From NCBI RefSeq assembly GCF_006149005.1, contig NZ_VBSL01000012.1, positions 1 through 64,000 on the forward strand: 64,000 nucleotides of DNA, read 5' to 3'. The notes under the pieces are model-generated. The model was given only the letters and a program-made list of their open reading frames with translations, was not told the DNA's origin and made no database searches. Origin of the DNA: Larkinella sp. C7 (lineage in GTDB: Bacteria; Bacteroidota; Bacteroidia; Cytophagales; Spirosomataceae). Below are positions 18,548 through 28,184 of this stretch, one piece after another; within the stretch, counting starts at the first letter, position 1, and each line of letters opens with the position of its first letter. A program made the position numbers and the translations under genes.

Positions 18548-19759
18548 TTAAACCAGAAAACCGGCGAAAAGTCCCGTAACGATCAGCAGGTAGGGCGGTA
18601 TTTTGGTATATTCCAGCAGTAAAATCGTGACGACTACCACGATAACCGACAGCCCGTTTTCGGCCATGGGTTGAAAAAGGGAGATGGCCGCCGATGCCGT
18701 GAGTCCCGTGCTGGCGGCATTGATTCCTTCCAGCGAAGCCCGAACGGCGCGGTACCGTTTCAGTTGATTCCAGAACCGGTAAACGAAGAAGATCAGGAAC
18801 GTGCCGGGTAGGAAAATACCGGCGGTGGCTGCAAAACCGCCCAGCAGTTGACCGCTCAAACCGGCATCCCGCATAGACAACACCCCAATGTAGGAAGCAA
18901 ACGAAAAAACCGGCCCCGGGGTAACCTGCACGATGGCCAGGCCCGACAGAAATTCCTGCCGGCTCAGGTAGTGCTTGAACTCGACGAACTCGTTGTAGAG
19001 CATGGGCGTCAGCACCTGGCCTCCGCCGAATACCAGACTGCCGTTGCGGTAAAAGTTTTCGAACAGGCGGAGGGGGAGCGATTTGGTGATGGCCCCCAGG
19101 GTTGCGGCAGCCAGCAGGACACCAATCCAGAGAAAAAAGTTGGCCCACTGGATATTAAACGGTGCTTTTTCCATCTTCTCGTGCTTTTTGTAGGCAAAAG
19201 CCGTGGCAAAACCGCCGGCCACGAGAACAACGGGCGTGATGTAGGGCGACGGAAAGGCGTAGGCGGTAAGAGCCGAGATGATGGCTAAAACCATACCCAT
19301 CTGGTTGAGAATCACCTTTTTGGCAATCCGGTAGCCAGCCACGATTAGAAAGCCGACGGCCATGGGTTGAATAAACCGGGTGAAATTCAGCGAAATGGAG
19401 TTTTGCTGAACGTAATATATGCCAATGGCCACCAGCGTCATGATCATCACGCCCGGAAACGCCCAGACAATCAGCGTCAGGTAAGCCAGGTTGGGACCGC
19501 CGATTTTGAACCCCAGGGCCGTAACGGTTTGCGTGGACGTTGGGCCGGGCAGGATCTGACAAAGGGCGTTCAACTCCATCAATTCAGCTTCGGTCAGATA
19601 GCGTCGTTTGGCCACAAACCGGTCGAGCATCATTGCCAGGTGAATCTGGGGGCCACCAAAGGTTGTACAGGCCAGAATCAGGACGTCTTTCAGGAAAATA
19701 ATATAGCGTATGCGCCTTACCGGTGCGATAGGAGAGAGCGTTGAGAGGTAAGAGGCCAT
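18548..19759 (-). CDS. chrA: Chromate transporter (ChrA/CHR family, two-domain form)
   Basis: The protein has 403 residues with two homologous halves. The first contains TTFGGPQIHLAMM and LPGPTSTQTVTALGF; the second contains LVFGGGQVLTPML and VTPGPVFSFASYIGV. The paired FGG and PGP motifs are diagnostic of the CHR family, and the length matches the long, two-domain form with about 10-12 membrane helices. Known members export chromate, but many homologs in environmental bacteria are untested. It is monocistronic. Confidence 0.9.
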   Translation of the reverse strand: MASYLSTLSPIAPVRRIRYIIFLKDVLILACTTFGGPQIHLAMMLDRFVAKRRYLTEAELMELNALCQILPGPTSTQTVTALGFKIGGPNLAYLTLIVWAFPGVMIMTLVAIGIYYVQQNSISLNFTRFIQPMAVGFLIVAGYRIAKKVILNQMGMVLAIISALTAYAFPSPYITPVVLVAGGFATAFAYKKHEKMEKAPFNIQWANFFLWIGVLLAAATLGAITKSLPLRLFENFYRNGSLVFGGGQVLTPMLYNEFVEFKHYLSRQEFLSGLAIVQVTPGPVFSFASYIGVLSMRDAGLSGQLLGGFAATAGIFLPGTFLIFFVYRFWNQLKRYRAVRASLEGINAASTGLTASAAISLFQPMAENGLSVIVVVVTILLLEYTKIPPYLLIVTGLFAGFLV

Positions 19760-19867
19760 ACACGAAGGTCGTTATTCTGTCGTACCGTGAACCGGAAGAC
19801 TACCGGCATAGGGCGGGTCACGGTACGACAAAAACAAGCGGGTAACTTGAACGAAAGATACCAGAAT

Positions 19868-20824
19868 TTAACTCTTCTTCAAACCCAGTTCGCGTAAACG
19901 CTCATCCAGGAAAGCACCGGCGGTCATGTCTTCGTAAATCTTGGGGTTTTCGGTCGAAATGCAGCTTTCCAGTGATGTCAGATCCATGTCACCCCGGGGG
20001 TGCATGAAAAACGGAATCGAATACCGGGGGCTGTTCATTTTTTCGCGGGGCGGATTCACCACGCGGTGAATGGTCGATTTCAGTTTGTGGTTTGTCAGCC
20101 GGTCGAGCATGTCGCCGACGTTGACAATCACCTGATCGGGGAGGGCGGTAATCGGAATCCATTTGCCGTCGCGACGCAACACTTCCAGCCCCTCGGCGCT
20201 CGCACCCATCAGAAGCGTAATGAGGTTGATGTCGCCGTGCGCAGCCGCCCGAACCGCACCTTCCTGAACGAGATCCGGGTTCAGCGGGAAATAGTGAATG
20301 GCGCGCAGTATGCTGTCGCCGTGGTCCACTTTATCCTCAAAATAGTCTTCCGGCAGTTCGAGATACAGGGCAATGGCCCGCAGCAGCGTCCGGCCTGCAT
20401 TTTCAAGGGTCTGGTAAGTAATGACCGTATTTTTTCGAAAATCCGGGAATTCGTCCGGGAAAACATTTTCCGGCATACCGTTAATGGGCTCCGGTTGTCC
20501 GACGTGGTAGAATTCCTTTAAATCAGCGACTTTAAAGCCTTTCGCCGTTTCTTTATTCTTGCCCACGTAACCGCGCTGCCCGTGCAGTTCCGGAAATTCG
20601 TATTTTTTCTTGGTCTCTTCATCGGCCGAAAAAAAATCTTTCACCGAACTGTAGAGATTGTCTGTCAATTCGTCGGTCAACCCGTGGTTTCGGATGGAGA
20701 CAAAACCGATGTTGTTAAAAGCCGCTCCCAAATCCCGGACAAATTGGGCCTTTCGTTCCGGATCTCCGGACTTGAAATCGGCCAGATCCAACGACGGAAT
20801 TTGGTCATAAAGAATGTCGCTCAT
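19868..20824 (-). CDS. 2-oxoglutarate/Fe(II)-dependent oxygenase, isopenicillin N synthase family
   Basis: The protein has 318 residues. The N-terminal DIOX_N part runs through IPSLDLADF, FVSIRNHGL and LHGQRGYVG. The catalytic jelly roll has iron ligands in AAHGDINLITLLMG (His, Asp) and in KSTIHRVVNP (His), and the 2-oxoglutarate-binding Arg-x-Ser in RYSIPFFMHP. This is the plant-type/IPNS superfamily; substrates range widely and none can be named here. It lies downstream of the superoxide dismutase on the same strand, separated by a strong terminator, so it is probably transcribed from its own promoter. Confidence 0.9.
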   Translation of the reverse strand: MSDILYDQIPSLDLADFKSGDPERKAQFVRDLGAAFNNIGFVSIRNHGLTDELTDNLYSSVKDFFSADEETKKKYEFPELHGQRGYVGKNKETAKGFKVADLKEFYHVGQPEPINGMPENVFPDEFPDFRKNTVITYQTLENAGRTLLRAIALYLELPEDYFEDKVDHGDSILRAIHYFPLNPDLVQEGAVRAAAHGDINLITLLMGASAEGLEVLRRDGKWIPITALPDQVIVNVGDMLDRLTNHKLKSTIHRVVNPPREKMNSPRYSIPFFMHPRGDMDLTSLESCISTENPKIYEDMTAGAFLDERLRELGLKKS

Positions 20825-20873
20825 GTTGTTGATGCCCTCCGTTTAGTCAATGCGCAAAGGTAGTAAAAAACGC

Positions 20874-20937
20874 AGTTGAGCCTACCGGTTTTTGGCAATG
20901 TATACTGTATACACGCTAAAAACCGGTAGGCTCAACT
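20874..20937 (-). terminator. Strong intrinsic terminator of the superoxide dismutase gene
   Basis: A perfect 20-bp stem (20874-20893 with 20918-20937) encloses a 24-nt loop and, reading on the minus strand, is followed by a run of six T. The loop itself contains two overlapping GTATAC palindromes. Confidence 0.88.
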
Positions 20938-20952
20938 CCTCGGAACGCCCAG

Positions 20953-21663
20953 TTAGGCTTTCATGGCGGCATTATACAACTCGTTGACTTTCGCCCAGTT
21001 GACCACATTCCAGAAAGCGGCAATGTAATCGGGACGGCGGTTTTGGTATTTCAGGTAGTAGGCATGTTCCCAGACGTCGAGCCCCAGAATGGGGGTGCCT
21101 TTTTTCTCGGCCAGCGCCATCAGCGGGTTGTCCTGGTTAGGCGTAGAAACAATGTCGATGCTTTGTCCGTTGACAATCAGCCACGCCCAGCCGGAACCGA
21201 AACGACCCGTTGCCGCTTTGGCCCATTCTTCCTTGAACTTGTCGAAGGAACCATACTTTTTGGTGATGGCTTCGGCCAGATTGCCGGAAGGCTGTTTGCC
21301 GCCATTGGCGCCGAGAATGTTCCAGAAGAACGTGTGATTCCAGTGACCACCCCCGTTGTTCCGAATGGCCGCAGGGGTGCTGCTGTCTATCTTTTTCACC
21401 AGTTCGTCGATGGACATTGACGCCATTGCAGAACCGGCTACGGCTTTGTTCAGGTTATCGACATACGCTTTATGGTGTTTGCCGTGGTGAATTTCCATCG
21501 TTTGCTTGTCGATGTGCGGTTCCAGCGCACCCGAGTCAAAGGGGAGCGGAGCCAGTTTGAAGGGCCCTTCGGCCTGGAACGAGCCAGCAAAGGCCGACGA
21601 CTGAAGGGCTTTCAGGGTGAGGACGCTTCCAAAGGCTACTTTTAAAAACTCACTGCGATTCAT
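20953..21663 (-). CDS. Exported Fe/Mn superoxide dismutase
   Basis: The protein has 236 residues. An N-terminal export signal ([20 protein letters not shown], cleavage near SSAFA) precedes a full Fe/Mn-SOD domain. Metal ligands are visible in [16 protein letters not shown] (first His), [11 protein letters not shown] (second His) and [15 protein letters not shown] (Asp and His). The extra signal peptide indicates a periplasmic or surface enzyme rather than the usual cytoplasmic form. Metal choice (Fe or Mn) is not assigned. Confidence 0.94.
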   Translation of the reverse strand: MNRSEFLKVAFGSVLTLKALQSSAFAGSFQAEGPFKLAPLPFDSGALEPHIDKQTMEIHHGKHHKAYVDNLNKAVAGSAMASMSIDELVKKIDSSTPAAIRNNGGGHWNHTFFWNILGANGGKQPSGNLAEAITKKYGSFDKFKEEWAKAATGRFGSGWAWLIVNGQSIDIVSTPNQDNPLMALAEKKGTPILGLDVWEHAYYLKYQNRRPDYIAAFWNVVNWAKVNELYNAAMKA

Positions 21664-21863
21664 ATCTAAATGGTTTGAGGTGAGAAACCCGGTTTGTTGA
21701 AAAACACGCCCGAATCGGCAATGTTTTCATGATTCGCAAAGAAAGCGACTTTTTTGCAACAAACGACACGGAATCCGGTTTCCGTTCGCTCAAGAGTGAG
21801 AGTCCGATGCGAATGAAAAAGGGGAAGTTTTGTAGTATTGCGGCACAGTAAACAACGCCTGAA

Positions 21864-22823
21864 ATGAATCGTTTTTCGTTCCTGCTTCTGGCGGCCTTTT
21901 CGGTTGCCGTCAGTTGCTGCGTGAATCCCAGGGCCTACTCGCCGGCCACCGGTCGCATTCGAACCGTTACGCTCCCTACTTCAACCGCCCAGATCGAGCG
22001 CGGTCGTTATCTCGCCAACCACGTGGCGGTTTGTATGGATTGCCATTCCAAACGGGACTATTCCCGGCTGGCAGGTCCGGTTATGCCGGGAACGCTCGGG
22101 GGCGGAGGGGCAGAATTTGGTAAAAACTACGGGCTGCCAGGAACATACTACGCCAAAAACATTACGCCGTTTGCCCTGAAAAATTGGAGCGATACGGAGT
22201 TGTTGCTGGCGATGACGGCGGGCGTTTCGAAAAACGGAAAACCGCTGTTTCCGTTGATGCCCTACGCCAATTACGGGAAAATGGACGAAAGTGACGCCCG
22301 GTCGATTCTGGCTTATGTGCGAACGCTGGAGCCGGTGGAAAATACCGTACCCGAATCTAAACCCGCTGCACCGATCAAACTGGCGATGAAAATGATGCCG
22401 CACAAAGCCCGGTTTCAGACGATGCCCGTCGAGAAAACCGGCGTGGCATACGGAAAGTATCTGGTTACGATGGCCGGTTGCGCCGACTGCCACACGCGCC
22501 GGGGAATGGGCGGATTGACGAAAAAAGCCGCTTTTACGGGGGGGACGGAAATCGAACTGACGAATGGCGTTCTTCGGACGGCCAACATCACCCCCGATCC
22601 GGAAACCGGCATCGGAACCTGGACGAAAGCCACATTCATCGCCCGTTTTAAAGCCTACGACCCGGCTACGTTCAAAGCGCCCGAAGTGGGAGAAGGGTAT
22701 GCCAGCGTCATGCCGTGGGCGATGTATGCCGGGATGTCGGAGCAGGATTTGGGGGCCATTTATGACTACCTGAAAACCGTAAAACCGGTAAAGAAAAAAG
22801 TGGACGTTTTTACTCGTAAGTAA
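21864..22823 (+). CDS. Diheme c-type cytochrome lipoprotein
   Basis: The protein has 319 residues. The signal sequence ends in a Cys pair (VAVSCC), suggesting a lipoprotein. Two haem c attachment sites are present, CMDCH near residue 57 and CADCH near residue 210, each at the start of a cytochrome c fold with a downstream Met (MPYANYGKM, MPWAMYAGM). The two-domain layout resembles the cytochrome subunits of membrane sugar/alcohol dehydrogenases, although no such dehydrogenase gene is adjacent. The stop overlaps the convergent recR stop by 14 bp. Confidence 0.88.
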   Translation: MNRFSFLLLAAFSVAVSCCVNPRAYSPATGRIRTVTLPTSTAQIERGRYLANHVAVCMDCHSKRDYSRLAGPVMPGTLGGGGAEFGKNYGLPGTYYAKNITPFALKNWSDTELLLAMTAGVSKNGKPLFPLMPYANYGKMDESDARSILAYVRTLEPVENTVPESKPAAPIKLAMKMMPHKARFQTMPVEKTGVAYGKYLVTMAGCADCHTRRGMGGLTKKAAFTGGTEIELTNGVLRTANITPDPETGIGTWTKATFIARFKAYDPATFKAPEVGEGYASVMPWAMYAGMSEQDLGAIYDYLKTVKPVKKKVDVFTRK

Positions 22824-23421
22824 TCCGGCTCAGAATACTCCGGCCCAGGGTTACTTCATCGGCGTATTCGAGGTCACCGCCAATCGGGACTCCGCGGGCA
22901 ATGGTGGAAATTTTAACAGAAAATCCTTTGAGTTTTTTCTGAAGGTAAAAAGCGGTTGTGTCGCCCTCCATCGTCGGGCTGAGGGCCAGAATGATTTCCT
23001 TGACCGTATCGCTGTCGGGGTTCCGGAGCCGCTCGACCAGCGATTCGATTTTCAGGTCACTGGGACCAACACCCTCGACGGGAGAGATGATGCCGCCCAG
23101 TACGTGGTACATGCCTTTGTACTGCGCCGTGTTTTCGATGGCGAGCACATCGCGGGTATCTTCCACCACGCAGATCAGCGAGCGGTCGCGTTTGTGGCTG
23201 GCGCAAATACCGCACAGGTCGTGGTCCGAGAGGTTGTGGCACTTCCGGCAGTGCTTCACCTTCGAACGCATGGCGATCAGGGTTTCCGCCAGACTTTTCG
23301 TTTGTTCTTCATCCCGCTTCAACAAGTGCAAAACCAGCCGGAGAGCGGTTTTTTTACCAATTCCCGGCAATTTGGATACCTCGTTGACCGCGTCTTCTAT
23401 TAATTTGGAAGGAAACTCCAA
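22810..23421 (-). CDS. recR: Recombination mediator protein RecR
   Basis: The protein has 203 residues, the usual RecR length. It has the N-terminal helix-hairpin-helix (VSKLPGIGKKTALRL), a four-Cys zinc finger (CRKC...CGIC) and a Toprim domain (ICVVEDTRDVLAIE ... YHVLGGIISPVEGVGP). RecR works with RecO/RecF to load RecA on SSB-coated gaps. recO and recF are not in this window. Confidence 0.97.
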   Translation of the reverse strand: MEFPSKLIEDAVNEVSKLPGIGKKTALRLVLHLLKRDEEQTKSLAETLIAMRSKVKHCRKCHNLSDHDLCGICASHKRDRSLICVVEDTRDVLAIENTAQYKGMYHVLGGIISPVEGVGPSDLKIESLVERLRNPDSDTVKEIILALSPTMEGDTTAFYLQKKLKGFSVKISTIARGVPIGGDLEYADEVTLGRSILSRITYE

Positions 23422-23438
23422 GTTGAGTACGTTTTAAA

Positions 23439-23529
23439 ATGAATAACGAATAATGAATAATGAATATCGAATAGCGAAGTCAGGATAAACCATTCAGCGT
23501 TCGCAATTCAACATTCCTTATTCGATATT
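23439..23529. repeat. AT-rich imperfect palindrome between clpS and recR
   Basis: Words of the form GAATAACGAATAATGAAT and AATATCGAA on the left are mirrored by TTCGCAATTC and TTCGATATT on the right. Part shares the AACATTCCT-ATT string with the inverted repeat near 16.5 kb. It may be a degenerate copy of a dispersed intergenic element. Confidence 0.5.
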
Positions 23530-23806
23530 ATTTCAATACTTCAGCGGAAATGCCTCTCCGGCAGATTTCGTTTCGTTTGGGGACCAGTTCTTCCCACGAG
23601 CCATTTTTGACCCGGCATTTCCCTTTGTGATGGATGATGATGGTGCACTGTTCAGCCTGTTCGGCCGTGTGATCGCAGACATCGATCAGCGTGTCGATGA
23701 CGTGATCGAACGTATTCACATCGTCATTGAAGACCACCAGATTATACAGGTCGGTGTCAACAACTTCTTCCAATACCTCGACGTCATTTTCTTCGAACGG
23801 TTGCAT
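23528..23806 (-). CDS. clpS: ATP-dependent Clp protease adaptor ClpS
   Basis: The protein has 92 residues. The core YNLVVFNDDVNTFDHVI is the ClpS signature that binds N-degron residues, and EQAEQCTIIIHHKGKCRVK completes the fold. ClpS delivers N-end-rule substrates to ClpA/ClpC-ClpP. The gene stands alone upstream of recR on the same strand. Confidence 0.95.
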   Translation of the reverse strand: MQPFEENDVEVLEEVVDTDLYNLVVFNDDVNTFDHVIDTLIDVCDHTAEQAEQCTIIIHHKGKCRVKNGSWEELVPKRNEICRRGISAEVLK

Positions 23807-23939
23807 TACACGAATTTTCTTGTTTGTTTAGCAAATTTACGAAAATTTGGCCGCTTTTGCCACGCTTTATTCATCCGTGGAACAACAAAACCTCCAGAAT
23901 TATAACCCATTGTTTACTTAAAAAGTTGCCCCACAAGGT

Positions 23940-25403
23940 ATGAATCCCAACATCGCGTTAACGATTCTGATTGCTTATTTTGCCATGTTGATTACGGTTT
24001 CCTGGTATACTTCCCGAGGAGCCGATACCAATACTTTCTTTACCGCAAACCGACAGACTCCCTGGTATTTAGTTGCCTTCGCCATGATCGGCACCTCCCT
24101 CTCGGGGGTCACGTTTATTTCGGTGCCGGGCGCGGTTGGCAGCAAGGCGTTTTCATATTTTCAGGTGATTCTGGGTAACGTTGTCGGGTACTACATCATC
24201 GCGACGGTGTTGATGCCGTTATATTACCGGATGAACCTGATTTCGATTTACGGGTACCTGGAAAAACGATTTGGTTTCTGGTCGTACAAAACCGGGGCGG
24301 GTTTCTTTCTGCTGGCCCGGACGGTCGGATCGGCCATTCGGTTGTACATCGCGGCTGGCGTGTTGCAGATTGCCATCTTCGACAGCTTCGGGATTCCATT
24401 CGAAGTGTCGGTGGCCATCACCATTCTGCTGATCTGGCTCTATACGTTCAAAGGAGGGGTGAAAACCATCATCGTCACGGACACGCTCCAGACCACGTTT
24501 CTGGTCACGGCGGTGATTCTGACAATCATCCTGATTTCGAACGACCTGGGAATGGGCTTTGGCGAGATGGTGTCGACGATCACGAAAAGTGATTATTCCC
24601 AAATCTTTTTCTGGGACGCCAACGATCCGAAAAACTTCTTCAAGCAGTTCATTTCCGGTATTTTCATTGCCATTGTCATGACCGGGCTGGACCAGGACCT
24701 GATGCAGAAAAACCTGACCTGCAAGAACATTGGCGAAGCTCAGAAAAATATGTACTGGTTTACGGGAACGTTCTCCGTTGTCGTGTTTCTATTCCTGTCG
24801 CTGGGCGCTTTGCTGTATATCTACGCCACAACCAAAGGCATCGCGATTCCGACCAAAACCGACGATCTGTACCCGATGCTGGCCCTTAATCATTTTGGAA
24901 TGGTGGTCGGCATTACCTTTCTCTTGGGCATTACAGCCGCCACCTACGCCAGTTCCGACTCTGCCCTGACCGCCCTGACCACATCGTTCTGCATCGACTT
25001 CATGAACGTGGAAGGCCGTCCGGAAACCGAGCGGGCGCGCATCAAACACTGGGTTCACATCGGTTTTTCGGTGCTGTTTTTTGTGGTCATCATCATCTTC
25101 AACCGCCTGAACAGTCAGGATGTGGTGACGGCGGTTTTCGATCTGGCGGGCTACACCTACGGCCCTTTGCTGGGCCTGTATGCCTTCGGATTATTTACGA
25201 ACCGCCCCGTCCGCGATGGACTGGTACCGCTGATCTGCATCGCGTCCCCACTGTTGACGCTGTTTATCAACAACCATTCGGTCGAGTGGTTCAATGGCTA
25301 CAAATTTGGCTTCGAACGGCTGGTTCTCAATGGCTTAATTACCTTCCTCGGCCTGTGGGCGGTTTCGCGGAAATGGACCGTGAATGATCCGGCTGCAGCG
25401 TAA
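23940..25403 (+). CDS. Sodium:solute symporter family transporter
   Basis: The protein has 487 residues and about 13 hydrophobic helices. SSS-family landmarks include FFTANRQTPWYLVAFAMIGTSLSG (helix 2 and the sodium site), GVTFISVPG, TFKGGVKTIIVTDTLQ and, late in the protein, ITAATYASSDSALTALTTSF. Substrates in this family include sugars, vitamins, amino acids and sialic acid; this protein's substrate cannot be told. It is monocistronic and convergent with the FAD oxidase across a terminator. Confidence 0.92.
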   Translation: MNPNIALTILIAYFAMLITVSWYTSRGADTNTFFTANRQTPWYLVAFAMIGTSLSGVTFISVPGAVGSKAFSYFQVILGNVVGYYIIATVLMPLYYRMNLISIYGYLEKRFGFWSYKTGAGFFLLARTVGSAIRLYIAAGVLQIAIFDSFGIPFEVSVAITILLIWLYTFKGGVKTIIVTDTLQTTFLVTAVILTIILISNDLGMGFGEMVSTITKSDYSQIFFWDANDPKNFFKQFISGIFIAIVMTGLDQDLMQKNLTCKNIGEAQKNMYWFTGTFSVVVFLFLSLGALLYIYATTKGIAIPTKTDDLYPMLALNHFGMVVGITFLLGITAATYASSDSALTALTTSFCIDFMNVEGRPETERARIKHWVHIGFSVLFFVVIIIFNRLNSQDVVTAVFDLAGYTYGPLLGLYAFGLFTNRPVRDGLVPLICIASPLLTLFINNHSVEWFNGYKFGFERLVLNGLITFLGLWAVSRKWTVNDPAAA

Positions 25404-25431
25404 CCGGTTTAAAGTTTATGGACTCAAGTTT

Positions 25432-25499
25432 ATGGTTGGCTGACGCATTCGGTGTTCGTTATTCAATATTCGCTATTTATAAATGCGTCAGCCAACCAT
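25432..25499. terminator. Bidirectional terminator (18-bp perfect stem) between convergent genes
   Basis: Bases 25432-25449 are exactly complementary to 25482-25499. The loop is AT-rich and contains the GTTCGTTATTCAATATTCG words seen in other intergenic palindromes here. It is placed between the convergent symporter and FAD oxidase genes. No long T run follows, so termination efficiency is uncertain. Confidence 0.65.
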
Positions 25500-25525
25500 G
25501 AAACCATACATTTTAAACCATAAAT

Positions 25526-26872
25526 TCATTTCCCAAACAGATTCATATCCAGAAACGCGTTTCGGAATTTGCCTTTCGGGTCGTAGTCGGCCATGAGCTT
25601 TTTAAATTCGGGGAGTTTTTCGTACCGGGATTGCAGGGTGACAGGAGCAAGGGTGAAGAGTTTTCCCCAGTGGGGCCGGGCCTTGAAAGGAGCCAGCTCT
25701 TTTTCGATCATCGGCAACACCTTTTTGACCGACGCCCAATCCTGTTTCCAGGTAAAGTGAATGGCTACGGAAGCCTGTTTGTAACACGGACTCATCCAGA
25801 ACGAATCCGCGTCGATGGTGCGGATTTCCGAAATCATCAGGTGCGGGCTGATGTGATCGCGCAGCCGCTCGACTGCCAGAATGGCTTCGACAGCATTCCG
25901 GGCGGGGACGAAATATTCCGATTGCAACTCCTTGCCGCTGCTGGGTGTGAACCCCATCCGGAAGTGGGGCAGTCGCTCGTACCAGGGACCGGCCACGCCC
26001 ATCTGCGCGGTGCAGTTGACCGCAGACAGTTCAGCAATGGGGTGGAGGTTTTTTGTCGCCAGTTTGGCCCCGTAAAACTCCGGTTTGGCGGCTGCCGTTT
26101 TTCCTTTCTCGACGCGCTCTTTGAGCCAGACTTCATTCACCCGGTTTTTTTGCCAGTCCGTAAACAGACTTACGCTGTAGGCACTCGATTCGATGGCGTC
26201 AAAATGCTCTTTTAGCTGGGCCATTGGCAGATTCTCGTAGACGTACTGCCGCATCTGGAACGTCGGTTGGACGTCGAGGGTGATTTTGGTGACCACCCCC
26301 AGCCCGCCCAGGTGCACTACGGCCGCCCGAAACGCTTCACCGTCCTTCGCCCGCGACAACGTTCGGACCTCGCCATTCGCCAGAACCAGTTCCATAGCCG
26401 CTACCGCCGTCGCCAAATTGCCGTTCTTTACGCCTGAACCGTGGGTGGCCGTTGCGCAGGCTCCGGCAATGGAGATATGGGGCAGTGAAGCCAGGTTGTG
26501 TAAGGCAAATCCTTTGGCATCCAGGTAGGTAGCCAGATCGCCGTATTTCACGTTGGCATCGACGGTGACGGTTTTGGCTTTTGCATCGAGAGAAAGCACC
26601 TGGCTCATTTCTACCAGCGAGACGAACTGGGTGGTACTGTCGGCAATGCCGTTGAAGCAGTGGCGCGTGCCCAGCACCTTCATTTTTTCGTAGCCTTTGA
26701 CCAGTTTCTGCACCTGTTGCAGCGATTTGGCCTGATCGAGCCGGGTGGTGCTGTATTGCAAATTGCCCGCCCAGTTCTTAAGTTTTTCATCCGCCATCCA
26801 GTTTGCCAGGGTTGAAAGTGAGGGTGTCGCCAGGAGAGACGACGACAGTTTGAGAAAGGTACGTTTTTTCAC
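25526..26872 (-). CDS. FAD-linked oxidase, D-arabinono-1,4-lactone/alditol oxidase type
   Basis: The protein has 448 residues with an N-terminal export-type signal (MKKRTFLKLSSSLLATPSL). The FAD_binding_4 domain covers VLGTRHCFNGIADS (the His is the expected covalent flavin site by analogy with alditol oxidase) and GACATATHGSG. The C-terminal ALO domain ends with the conserved RPHWGK motif and YDPKGKFRNAF. Family members oxidise aldonolactones or alditols to products plus H2O2. Substrate and localisation are inferred. Confidence 0.9.
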   Translation of the reverse strand: MKKRTFLKLSSSLLATPSLSTLANWMADEKLKNWAGNLQYSTTRLDQAKSLQQVQKLVKGYEKMKVLGTRHCFNGIADSTTQFVSLVEMSQVLSLDAKAKTVTVDANVKYGDLATYLDAKGFALHNLASLPHISIAGACATATHGSGVKNGNLATAVAAMELVLANGEVRTLSRAKDGEAFRAAVVHLGGLGVVTKITLDVQPTFQMRQYVYENLPMAQLKEHFDAIESSAYSVSLFTDWQKNRVNEVWLKERVEKGKTAAAKPEFYGAKLATKNLHPIAELSAVNCTAQMGVAGPWYERLPHFRMGFTPSSGKELQSEYFVPARNAVEAILAVERLRDHISPHLMISEIRTIDADSFWMSPCYKQASVAIHFTWKQDWASVKKVLPMIEKELAPFKARPHWGKLFTLAPVTLQSRYEKLPEFKKLMADYDPKGKFRNAFLDMNLFGK

Positions 26873-27098
26873 GGTGTCGGGTTTTAGGAGTCAGGAACAG
26901 GTCCTTTTTTGTCCGCATTTTCCGGCGGGACGTCTACAAAAGACAAGGTGCCGGTTTTCATACTGACCTGCCGATCGTGGGAATCATACCGTAAACTAAC
27001 GTTCGGAACTAATCTGCCGAAACGGAAAATTCCGGGGCGGTATTCTGTGTATACTGGCAAAATTTTTGACCACTTTTGATCGACTAATCAACGAAACG

Positions 27099-27281
27099 AT
27101 GAAAGTAACGATTGAAACGACTCCCAAAGAAATTGAGATTATTCAGACGACGCTAACCCGGCTGGTAAACGAACTGAAAGGCAAACCCGAGGTCCTGGCA
27201 AAATGGGGACTGAACCAGATCGATTTGGGCCGGATCGAGCGGTTTCGGGACACGATTCGCACCGCCCCGCTGACGGAATGA
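27099..27281 (+). CDS. Small hypothetical protein
   Basis: I choose the ATG giving MKVTIETTPKEIEII; a TTG 11 codons upstream is possible but unlikely. The 60-residue protein is predicted mainly helical (EIEIIQTTLTRLVNELKG) with no cysteines or membrane segment. No family is recognised. GC content and codon use match the neighbouring chromosome. Confidence 0.6.
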   Translation: MKVTIETTPKEIEIIQTTLTRLVNELKGKPEVLAKWGLNQIDLGRIERFRDTIRTAPLTE

Positions 27282-27350
27282 GCGCAGGTACCGAGTTACC
27301 CGAATGAAAATCAGCCGGTTGGTGTGACTTTCTGAGGAGCGTTCCGTCTT

Positions 27351-27638
27351 ATGGGTATGAAAATACTCATGTTACTCATTTTGCTGATACCGGGACTTAA
27401 AGTACTGGATTATGCCTATGTGCATTCGATGGAGTTAGATTCCAAGCCGGATTCGGTAACAACAGCCGCTGCACCTGCTCATACCGATGTTTACCTGCAC
27501 CCGCCAGCCGAACGCAACCGTGAGAAAAATGGCACAGTCTCGAAACCAGCAGACCGGGGCAGGTGGGTGACGAAAGGAGTGGTTGTATCGCTGGTCATTT
27601 TGCTCGCCGTTGGATTGGTCCGGGGACGATCGCGGTAA
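27351..27638 (+). CDS. Small two-helix membrane protein of unknown function
   Basis: The protein has 95 residues. An N-terminal hydrophobic helix (MKILMLLILLIPGLKVLDY) and a C-terminal helix (GVVVSLVILLAVGLVRG) flank a polar stretch of about 50 residues rich in Pro, Ala and Lys. It could be an inner-membrane hairpin with a periplasmic loop. No family is recognised. Confidence 0.55.
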   Translation: MGMKILMLLILLIPGLKVLDYAYVHSMELDSKPDSVTTAAAPAHTDVYLHPPAERNREKNGTVSKPADRGRWVTKGVVVSLVILLAVGLVRGRSR

Positions 27639-27770
27639 GCATCACCGGGTAGCCGGAAGTCAGGGATAGGTAATTTATATGAGAATTCGTTTGTTTTATT
27701 TACCTTGTCTTCACGTAATCAAGCGATTGTTGTCTTTTTACCGTGCATACTTCTATTTCCCTAAACCCCT

Positions 27771-28115
27771 ATGGCCGAATACCAAACTCCGAAAGATCGT
27801 GCGTACACGAACATGCTTCTTTCGTCTGCTCCCAAAGAGTCTGCCGCCTTTTTAAACCTGAAATACACGGCGGAACGCAGCGACGGCGTTATTCCTGTCA
27901 AGTACCGGGAACTGATGTCGGTGGCCGTTGCGCTGACCACCCAGTGTGCTTACTGCATAGAATCCCACATTCAAAATGCCGTTGAAGCCGGTGCCACGCG
28001 CGAAGAAATTGCCGAAACCGTGTTCATAGCCGCTGCGATTCGTGCCGGCGGTGCCGTTGGAAACGGGCTAATGGCGATGCGGCTTTTTGATGAGGTCAGT
28101 GTGGGTAAGGAGTGA
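27771..28115 (+). CDS. Carboxymuconolactone decarboxylase / AhpD-like protein
   Basis: The protein has 114 residues. The motif TTQCAYCIESHIQNAVEAGAT carries the CxxC plus His typical of AhpD-type peroxidase partners and carboxymuconolactone decarboxylases. IPVKYRELMSVAVAL precedes it, as expected. Known relatives are alkylhydroperoxidase-like thiol proteins. A TTG-initiated frame upstream is not used. This is the last chromosomal gene before the prophage. Confidence 0.9.
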   Translation: MAEYQTPKDRAYTNMLLSSAPKESAAFLNLKYTAERSDGVIPVKYRELMSVAVALTTQCAYCIESHIQNAVEAGATREEIAETVFIAAAIRAGGAVGNGLMAMRLFDEVSVGKE

Positions 28116-28184
28116 GTGGTTTTAATTTTTTGCAATCCACTAATCAACTAGACGAGCGAAAGTGGATAATACAAAAGCTCACCT

